This document shows positions 58,339-64,000 of a DNA stretch of 64,000 nucleotides, in pieces. Within the stretch, counting starts at the first letter, position 1, and every line of letters starts with the position of its first letter. Source of the DNA: Gammaproteobacteria bacterium (GTDB lineage Bacteria; Pseudomonadota; Gammaproteobacteria; JABDBA01); the NCBI GenBank assembly GCA_013288885.1, contig JABDBA010000007.1, positions 41,425-105,424 of the forward strand, written 5' to 3'. The notes beneath the pieces are model-generated. The model saw only the letters and a program-made list of their open reading frames with translations, had not been told where the DNA came from and made no database searches. The translations under genes and the position numbers were made by a program.

Positions 58339-59169
58339 TTAAAAAAGCGGAGAAATATTCAGTCCTTTAGCTACAAAGCCATCCAGCGGCTTTGGAATGT
58401 GCTGCAAAATACTTTTTGCATAGTCTAACGTATCAACAGCCGCAAAAATACACCCACCCGTACCTGTTAAACGCGCTGTAGCAAACTGGTCTAGCCAGTC
58501 TAATGCCTCAGCGACAATGGGATAGCGCTTCCTGACTACCGGCCCGCAATCATTTTGGGTGGTTTCTGGCTCCGTCAAAAACTGTTGTATTGTGATTGCT
58601 GGCGTGTTGCGTGTCAATTCAACTGCAGAAAATATTTCTGCCGTGGCCACCGCACAGGGTGGAACAACCACCACATACCAAGGTTCATCCACGACAACAG
58701 GCTCTAGCTTCTCACCGACCCCCTCGGCCCAGGCTGCCTTGCCATACAGAAAGATAGGCACATCAGCCCCTAATTGCAAACCTAAACGGGCAAGCTCACC
58801 TGGCGTCAATTGTAATTGCCACAGTCGATTTAAGGCAACCAAAGTGGTTGCGGTATTAGAACTGCCCCCGCCCAAACCGCCACCGACGGGAATTTTTTTT
58901 TGCAGATGAATATCAACACCGAGCGTAGTGCCGCTTATTTTCTGTAATAAATTAGCCGCTCGCACTACTAGATTATCAGCTGTTGCCAGTGCTTTATCAT
59001 TACAATTCAGCATGATTTGCGCATCTTCGCGCCGTGTAAAACTTAATTCATCGCAATAATCTAAAAACTGAAATACCGTTTGCAAATTATGATAGCCATC
59101 GGGGCGACGCCCGGTGATATGCAAAAATAAATTTATTTTTGCTGGTGATAGGTATGTCAATGTTTTCAT
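58339..59169 (-). CDS. ispE: 4-diphosphocytidyl-2-C-methyl-D-erythritol kinase
   Basis: GHMP kinase of the MEP isoprenoid pathway. About 276 residues. LSPAKINLFLHITGRRPDGY at the start binds substrate. The ATP loop is PVGGGLGGGSSNTATTL near residue 93, and RLTGTGGCIFAAV lies near the C-terminus. The start at 59169 gives an ATGA overlap with lolB; the longer frame from 59211 would add 14 residues and a larger overlap. lolB-ispE-tRNA-Gln-prs is the conserved order. Confidence 0.96.
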   Translation of the reverse strand: MKTLTYLSPAKINLFLHITGRRPDGYHNLQTVFQFLDYCDELSFTRREDAQIMLNCNDKALATADNLVVRAANLLQKISGTTLGVDIHLQKKIPVGGGLGGGSSNTATTLVALNRLWQLQLTPGELARLGLQLGADVPIFLYGKAAWAEGVGEKLEPVVVDEPWYVVVVPPCAVATAEIFSAVELTRNTPAITIQQFLTEPETTQNDCGPVVRKRYPIVAEALDWLDQFATARLTGTGGCIFAAVDTLDYAKSILQHIPKPLDGFVAKGLNISPLF

Positions 59170-59786
59170 TGATCCAACTGCCAACGCCGAACTACCAAAT
59201 GCACTTGCCATTGTGGGTTGCTCAATAGGATGCGATCGGGCAAATCAATGCCTTTGACCGAAACATAGCGTAAATACAAGATATCCCAACCTTGCTGATT
59301 GAGGTGCACGATATGGTTATTGAGGTCAAATGATCGTTTAAATTTAGATCCTTGCGGTGCTGGCAAGCCACGCAGCCAATAATTAAGGTCAGCAACAGGA
59401 AGTTGCCAGCCGGTTTGTTGTTGCAACAAAAGCTCAGCGTTAGGGGCGGTAAAAGTTTGGCTGCCAGTCTTGAGGGTAGATTGGCTTGGATCACCCGTCA
59501 ACTGCATTCGGTTTAAGCCGAGCGGGCCAAATAACTGCATCGCGTAGTCATTTTTTGTTTGTTGCCAGCTGAAAGAAGCATTCCAGCCCTTGGTATCAGA
59601 ATGAGCAGCAGCATCGCCTTGTGCGCTCCACGTTTGTAGCGCCATCAGCTGTTTTTGCCGTTCTGGCCAGCTTAAATGGTGCGTGTCGAGCGACATCCCA
59701 TACTCAGTAGTACCTGTATTTAACGTGCTACAAGCGTATAATGTGGGCAAAATGACAATTAGAAATAACAGTTTTAATGTTTTCAT
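59166..59786 (-). CDS. lolB: Outer-membrane lipoprotein receptor LolB
   Basis: Receives lipoproteins from LolA and inserts them in the outer membrane. 206 residues. A lipoprotein signal peptide is clear: Lys, a hydrophobic core LLFLIVILPTL, then lipobox LYAC with Cys at about position 19. The mature part has the LolB pattern W-AQGDAA, then FSWQQTKNDYAMQLFGPLGL and PVADLNYWLRGLPAP. It is divergent from hemA, as in E. coli, and coupled to ispE. Confidence 0.94.
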   Translation of the reverse strand: MKTLKLLFLIVILPTLYACSTLNTGTTEYGMSLDTHHLSWPERQKQLMALQTWSAQGDAAAHSDTKGWNASFSWQQTKNDYAMQLFGPLGLNRMQLTGDPSQSTLKTGSQTFTAPNAELLLQQQTGWQLPVADLNYWLRGLPAPQGSKFKRSFDLNNHIVHLNQQGWDILYLRYVSVKGIDLPDRILLSNPQWQVHLVVRRWQLDQ

Positions 59787-59827
59787 GGTAATATTTTAAA
59801 CTATATTAAAGTTATTTGATAGCACTT

Positions 59828-61069
59828 ATGCCATTACTTGCTTGCGGAATCAACCATAAAACTGCGCCTATTTCAATTCGTGAAAAGGTGGTGTTCCCGC
59901 ATGAGCAAATGCCAGGGCCGTTATTAAATTTAATTGAAAAGACCCAAATCGGCGAAGCAGCCATTTTATCCACCTGTCATCGTACCGAAATTTATTGCGA
60001 TGCGCAGGATCCGCAGCAAATCATTCGTTGGTTGCAAGCACATCAACAAATTGCAACTACTGATCTAACACCGCATATTTATGTGCACCGCGAACAAGCT
60101 GCTGTGCGTCATATTTTACGGGTGGCCAGTGGTTTAGATTCGATGGTAGTGGGTGAAACGCAAATTTTAGGCCAAGTGAAAGCAGCGGTTTCTTTGGCAA
60201 AAAAAGCCGGTACGTTAGGCCAGCAATTACGCCGTTTGTTTCAATATGTGTTTTCTTCGGCAAAACAAGTGCGCACGCAAACTGCGATCGGTTCGCACCC
60301 GGTGTCGCTGGCTTTTGCAGCGGTTGATTTAGCCAAACATATTTTTGCCGATATTTCGCAAGTAAGTGTGTTGTTGATTGGAGCAGGGGAGACCATTAAT
60401 CTAGCCGCGCGCCATTTGCAAGCAGCTGGTGTCACACGTTTTGCGGTAGCTAATCGTTCGCTAACCCCTGCTGTTGAGTTAGCTAAAGTTTTAGGTGGCC
60501 GCAGTTTAGAGTTAAGCCAAATTGCTACTTATTTACCAGAAGCGGATATTGTTATCGCGGCCACAGCAAGCCCTGTGCCTATTTTAGGTAAGGGTGCGGT
60601 TGAACGTGCATTAAAAATTCGTAAACGACGGGTGATTTTTATGGCTGATCTTGCCATGCCGCGTGATATTGAACCCGAAGTCGCTAATCTTGAAGATGTT
60701 TATCTTTATTCATTAGATGATTTGCATTCGATTATTTCTAAAAATCTTCAGCATCGTGAACATGCTGCGCACGAAGCAGAATCGATCATTGATTTGCAAA
60801 CACATCGTTATATGCAAACCTTGAAAATTGTTGAGGCAACGCCACTGATTCGCGCTTATCGCGCACAAGCTGAATCAGCACGTGACGATGAATTGGCAAA
60901 AGCCAAACGTTTATTGCAATTAGGTATTTCACCCGAAGAAGTATTAAACCGCTTAGCAAACAATTTAACCAATAAGTTGTTACACGCACCGAGCATACAA
61001 TTACGCAAAGCCGCTGCAAGCGATCAAAATGAATTGCTACTGCAATTGCAGAAGTTGTTTGAGGTGTGA
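59828..61069 (+). CDS. hemA: Glutamyl-tRNA reductase
   Basis: First enzyme of C5 tetrapyrrole synthesis; reduces Glu-tRNA to glutamate-1-semialdehyde. About 413 residues. GINHKTAPISIREKVVF is the N-terminal motif. ILSTCHRTEIY near 50 carries the catalytic Cys (His replaces the common Asn after it). LDSMVVGETQILGQVK follows near 105. LLIGAGETINLAARHL near 185 binds NADPH, and a C-terminal dimerisation helix completes it. ATG 59828 fits the family start; a TTG 12 bases earlier is in frame but less likely. No clear ribosome site is seen. prfA, often next in E. coli, is not here. Confidence 0.96.
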   Translation: MPLLACGINHKTAPISIREKVVFPHEQMPGPLLNLIEKTQIGEAAILSTCHRTEIYCDAQDPQQIIRWLQAHQQIATTDLTPHIYVHREQAAVRHILRVASGLDSMVVGETQILGQVKAAVSLAKKAGTLGQQLRRLFQYVFSSAKQVRTQTAIGSHPVSLAFAAVDLAKHIFADISQVSVLLIGAGETINLAARHLQAAGVTRFAVANRSLTPAVELAKVLGGRSLELSQIATYLPEADIVIAATASPVPILGKGAVERALKIRKRRVIFMADLAMPRDIEPEVANLEDVYLYSLDDLHSIISKNLQHREHAAHEAESIIDLQTHRYMQTLKIVEATPLIRAYRAQAESARDDELAKAKRLLQLGISPEEVLNRLANNLTNKLLHAPSIQLRKAAASDQNELLLQLQKLFEV

Positions 61070-61087
61070 GGGGGCGATTTACACATT

Positions 61088-61708
61088 CTATTTCTGGGTA
61101 GCTGCGAGACAAAACAGCGCCAATTGTCGCAAAATTTCCTGCGTTGCGCGGTTGGCGGCGATCACGCCACCATAGGGTGTTTCTTGCGGTGCGGTTACTA
61201 AGGCAGAAAATTCTTTTGTCGCGATCACATGATTATCTTTGCCACTGATTAATTGCGCGCGTAAAGTCATACGCACTTGGCTTGGCTTCTGCAAAAACTC
61301 TTGTTGCAACTGCAATAACTGCGTATTAAGCATCACATCATACGGGCCGACAAAAGGAGTTGATACTACCGCACGAAAAGAATGGGTATTTTGCAACGTT
61401 TGTACAATTAAAGGTTGTAACATCTGTGTTGGTGTATCGGCCCATTCACTCTTAGCAAAATAAGCTAATTGATAAGGTTGCGTGGTATAAACCATATGCG
61501 TGGTGTTATAAGCCTGCATGGTTTGCGGTGACGCAACCAACAAAGTTTGTTGAGTATTTTTTGCGGCAGACACTGGCGCTGGCGTAGCATTCAACAAATA
61601 ATTACTGGTTGGCACTGGCGGCACTGGCGCAAACATCGAACAACCATAGAGTAAACTACTTAACATCACTACCATACTTAACAATAATTTTCTTTTTAAA
61701 GTTAACAT
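61088..61708 (-). CDS. ABC-type transport auxiliary lipoprotein
   Basis: 206-residue lipoprotein of the ABC-transporter auxiliary (PqiC/DUF330-type) family. The signal peptide LLLSMVVMLSSLLYGC gives a lipobox LYGC with Cys at about 23. The mature part has the typical NYLLNATP strand, YQLAYFAKSEWADTPTQML, and VSTPFVGPYDVMLNTQLLQL. It is last in the MlaE-MlaF-MlaD-like operon, 14 bases after the MCE gene, so it probably assists lipid transport across the periplasm. Confidence 0.88.
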   Translation of the reverse strand: MLTLKRKLLLSMVVMLSSLLYGCSMFAPVPPVPTSNYLLNATPAPVSAAKNTQQTLLVASPQTMQAYNTTHMVYTTQPYQLAYFAKSEWADTPTQMLQPLIVQTLQNTHSFRAVVSTPFVGPYDVMLNTQLLQLQQEFLQKPSQVRMTLRAQLISGKDNHVIATKEFSALVTAPQETPYGGVIAANRATQEILRQLALFCLAATQK

Positions 61709-61722
61709 TTTTTGTCCTTTAT

Positions 61723-62544
61723 TTATTGTTCACCAGGGCCCAAAGTACCGGTTGTTTGACCACGAATTAATATCGCTGGATTTTGTTTAAGCGCAGCCGA
61801 TGTTTGTAATAAATTATTGGCAGCGCTATTAAAATTATTAACCGCTTGATTAGCGGCAGGCAATGTTTGTTCGTTGAATGTTTGCATCAAGTTTTTACTC
61901 GATGCTAATAATTCAGGAAATTGTTGGCTTGCTTTTGCGGTATTTTGTAAAATCATATTTAATTGCTTATCGTTAGCCGATAACGTAATGGCGAATTGGT
62001 TTAAATTAAGTAATATTTCTTTAAAGGCACGTTGGTTATCGGGATCAAGCAGTTGGTTAACGCGGTCGCTGACACTCTGAATATTGTTGCTTAATGCACT
62101 CAGCGTGGTATCTAAACGCATCATTAATGAAGGTGCAGTTGGAATAACCGGAAAACGATGCCCTGGTTTTGCCAACAATGGTTTAGTATTAACTGCATCA
62201 CCGCGTAAGTTAAGATAGGCTATTCCGGTTAAACCCTGCGTATTAAGCATCGCACGTGTGCCTTCAGTAATAGGAGTGCCATCTTTAATTTTGAGGAGCA
62301 AATCCACTTGATTCGGGTTGCGTGGATTTAAGCGAATTTTACCGATAGTCCCTACATCTACACCATTATATTTTACCGGTGAATCTAAACTTAAACCGGT
62401 GACTGCTTCTTCCATATGCACTACATAAAATGAATATTTTTCGGTCGAGAATCCGGCTGAAAGCCAAATAATACCAAGCATTAAAGCAGCAATAAGAATG
62501 ATAACAAAAGCGCCCACTACTGCGTAATTAATTTTTGTTTCCAT
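61723..62544 (-). CDS. MCE/MlaD-family substrate-binding protein
   Basis: 273 residues with one N-terminal membrane anchor (VGAFVIILIAALMLGIIWLS). A single MCE domain follows: VTGLSLDSPVKYNGVDVGTI near 48, then RAMLNTQGLTGIAYLNLRGD near 95. The C-terminal helical region (about 140-265, rich in Asn and Gln) may form the tube or coil seen in longer MCE proteins. It is the periplasmic component of the lipid ABC transporter; longer than E. coli MlaD (183 residues). It lies between the ATPase and the lipoprotein gene. Confidence 0.92.
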   Translation of the reverse strand: METKINYAVVGAFVIILIAALMLGIIWLSAGFSTEKYSFYVVHMEEAVTGLSLDSPVKYNGVDVGTIGKIRLNPRNPNQVDLLLKIKDGTPITEGTRAMLNTQGLTGIAYLNLRGDAVNTKPLLAKPGHRFPVIPTAPSLMMRLDTTLSALSNNIQSVSDRVNQLLDPDNQRAFKEILLNLNQFAITLSANDKQLNMILQNTAKASQQFPELLASSKNLMQTFNEQTLPAANQAVNNFNSAANNLLQTSAALKQNPAILIRGQTTGTLGPGEQ

Positions 62545-62549
62545 AAACT

Positions 62550-63341
62550 TTATTCCGTCGATTTATTTTCGTATATCTTTGCTGTTACGCGCCCACGAGG
62601 GCCGGTAAAATATTCTTTTATCATGGGTTGCGATGATTTTACTAACTCTTCCATCGGCGCAACCTCAAGAATACGCCCTTCACCTAAAAATGCCACCCGA
62701 TCAGTAACTTGCCATAAACTATCTAAATCATGGGTGACCATTACTATAGTCAGGCCTAAAGTGGCATGTAAGTTTAACACGAGTTCGTCAAATGCCGCAG
62801 CGCTTTCAGGGTCTAAGCCAGAGCTAGGCTCATCCAAAAAAAGTAATTCAGGATCAAGCACACAAGCACGCGCCAATGCCGCTCTTTTTTGCATACCACC
62901 GCTTAATTCATTGGGATATTTAGGAGCACTATCGGCAGAAAGACCAACAGCTAATAATTTTAACATTGCTAATTCTTGAATATCTTTAGGGCGAAGATGG
63001 GTTAATTCACGCAAAGGAAAAGCGATATTTTCTAGTGTAGTTAAGGAACTAAATAAAGCACACTGTTGAAACAAAACGCCCCAACGTCGTTGTATGGCTA
63101 TTAATTGTTTAAGGTCTAGCTTCATGATTTCTTCACCAAAAATACGCACTGATCCCGATGTTGGCGGTTGTAGCATTAATATTTCACGCAATAGTACCGA
63201 CTTACCTGCGCCACTACCCCCGACGATCGCTAATATTTCTCCCCGCTTTACCGTTAAATTTAATCCATTATGTACCCAAGCACCGGCTAAGCAGATTTTT
63301 AAATCTTTTAATTCAATGATGTTTTCGTCTGCTGCGGTCAT
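62550..63341 (-). CDS. Mla-type ABC transporter ATPase (MlaF-like)
   Basis: 263 residues. Walker A is GGSGAGKSVLLREIL near 40, the signature LSGGMQKRAALARA near 145, and Walker B LLFLDEPSSGLDPES. The H-loop follows in VMVTHD. The Ser-Ser-Gly-Leu-Asp and GGMQKR forms are typical of MlaF/Ttg2A. It overlaps the permease gene by four bases (ATGA, 63338-63341) and precedes the MCE gene by 5 bases. Confidence 0.93.
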   Translation of the reverse strand: MTAADENIIELKDLKICLAGAWVHNGLNLTVKRGEILAIVGGSGAGKSVLLREILMLQPPTSGSVRIFGEEIMKLDLKQLIAIQRRWGVLFQQCALFSSLTTLENIAFPLRELTHLRPKDIQELAMLKLLAVGLSADSAPKYPNELSGGMQKRAALARACVLDPELLFLDEPSSGLDPESAAAFDELVLNLHATLGLTIVMVTHDLDSLWQVTDRVAFLGEGRILEVAPMEELVKSSQPMIKEYFTGPRGRVTAKIYENKSTE

Positions 63342-64000
63342 ATGCCTAGCTCGCTGAATAACACAGAGAAAATGGCATCAGCCGCCAGAATAAAAAAGAT
63401 GGCCTGCACCACGCTCTTTGTGGTTTGTTTACCCACGCTATCAGCCCCACCTTGCACTTGCATACCTTGATAACAACCAATGGCAGCAATTAATAAGGCA
63501 AAAGCAGGCGTTTTACCTAAGCCAACCAATAAAGTTTTCACGGTTATTTGTTGCTGAAAACGCATTAAAAAATCATACCAGCTGATATGCAACATACTCT
63601 TTGCCATCACCATACCGCCAAAAATACCAAAAATATCTGCCCAAACTGTCAGCAATGGCAGTGCGATAAATAATCCGGCAATGCGTGGTAAAATCAACAG
63701 TTCCGCTGGCGTAACGCCCATGGTGTTTAATGCGTCAATTTCTTCGTTTAATTTCATCGTGCCCAGTTGTGCCGTGAATGCTGAACCAGTGCGGCCTGCC
63801 ACCATGATAGCTGTTAACAATGGGCCGAATTCACGCAATACCGACATACCTAATAATTCGACGATAAAAATATTTGCACCATAGGAGCGTAGTTGCACGC
63901 CCATCTGATAAGCCACAACCACACCAATGAGAAAAGCTAACACCGCAATTATTGGCAATGCTTGATAACCGGTTGTTTCGATAATATAAAGAAAAGAACG
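63338..64000 (-). CDS. MlaE-family ABC permease, 5' end outside window
   Basis: The frame is open to the window edge at 64000, so the N-terminus is missing. The 220 visible residues show several membrane segments and the MlaE motifs: ELLGMSVLREFGPLLTAIMV, AGRTGSAFTAQLGTMKLNEE, IDALNTMGVTPAELLILPRI and GCYQGMQVQGGADSVGKQTT. Missing sequence could include a STAS domain, as in long MlaE forms. It is the first visible gene of an E-F-D-auxiliary operon for phospholipid transport and outer-membrane asymmetry. Confidence 0.93.
   Translation of the reverse strand, partial: RSFLYIIETTGYQALPIIAVLAFLIGVVVAYQMGVQLRSYGANIFIVELLGMSVLREFGPLLTAIMVAGRTGSAFTAQLGTMKLNEEIDALNTMGVTPAELLILPRIAGLFIALPLLTVWADIFGIFGGMVMAKSMLHISWYDFLMRFQQQITVKTLLVGLGKTPAFALLIAAIGCYQGMQVQGGADSVGKQTTKSVVQAIFFILAADAIFSVLFSELGI

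Overview
This 64 kb window is gene-dense bacterial chromosome, visibly AT-rich, with proteobacterial gene content. The conserved block lolB-ispE-tRNA-Gln-prs-rplY-pth-ychF, the opposed hemA, the lysS/prfB proteins and the Mla-type lipid transporter all point to a gammaproteobacterium. Large lineage-specific coiled or proline-tailed proteins, acetoacetyl-CoA synthetase and many short dispersed palindromes fit the Legionellales/Coxiella-like part of that class. That placement is an inference from style and gene order. No rRNA gene is present to test it.

Layout. 1-9.8 kb: 3' part of alanine dehydrogenase, a leucyl aminopeptidase bracketed by two copies of a 105-bp repeat, a biotin-carboxylase/acetoacetyl-CoA synthetase pair divergent from a MerR regulator, folD, serS and a YciI-like protein. 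9.8-20.2 kb: an OPT transporter, tRNA-Lys(UUU) and a very large cyclic beta-1,2-glucan synthase. 20.2-41.1 kb: a central-carbon block made of an AAA ATPase gene, tal-pgi-zwf-pgl, ppk1-ppx, ackA-xfp, a SpoIIAA-like protein, gnd-tkt, then marC-pgm-HAD-glycoamylase. 41.7-46.2 kb: ABC-F ATPase ybiT, prfB (RF2, with its programmed frameshift) and lysS. 46.5-52.1 kb: an accessory stretch with a 914-residue unknown protein, an archaeal-type ATPase/nuclease-like gene preceded by three palindromes, and a lone tyrosine recombinase. 52.2-59.8 kb: ychF, pth, rplY, two inserted lineage-specific genes, prs, tRNA-Gln, ispE and lolB. 59.8-64 kb: hemA and an Mla-type ABC transporter cut by the window end.

How the genes work together. 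Phosphoglucomutase, glucose-6-phosphate isomerase, the oxidative pentose-phosphate enzymes (zwf, pgl, gnd), transketolase, transaldolase, phosphoketolase and acetate kinase form an almost complete route from glucose phosphates to NADPH, acetyl phosphate, acetate and ATP. Polyphosphate kinase and exopolyphosphatase sit in the middle of it. The cyclic glucan synthase and a stand-alone glycoamylase-family protein lie at its two ends and share a recognisable domain, so the block may link glucan synthesis or turnover to the pentose-phosphate/phosphoketolase pathway. Many genes overlap by four bases (ATGA), which indicates tightly coupled operons and fixes several start codons.

The least explained material is: the three phased palindromes around the promoter of the ATPase at 49.4 kb; the two large repeat-containing unknown proteins, one of which interrupts a conserved operon; and a duplicated two-hairpin element at 37.1-37.4 kb whose stems show a compensatory base change.
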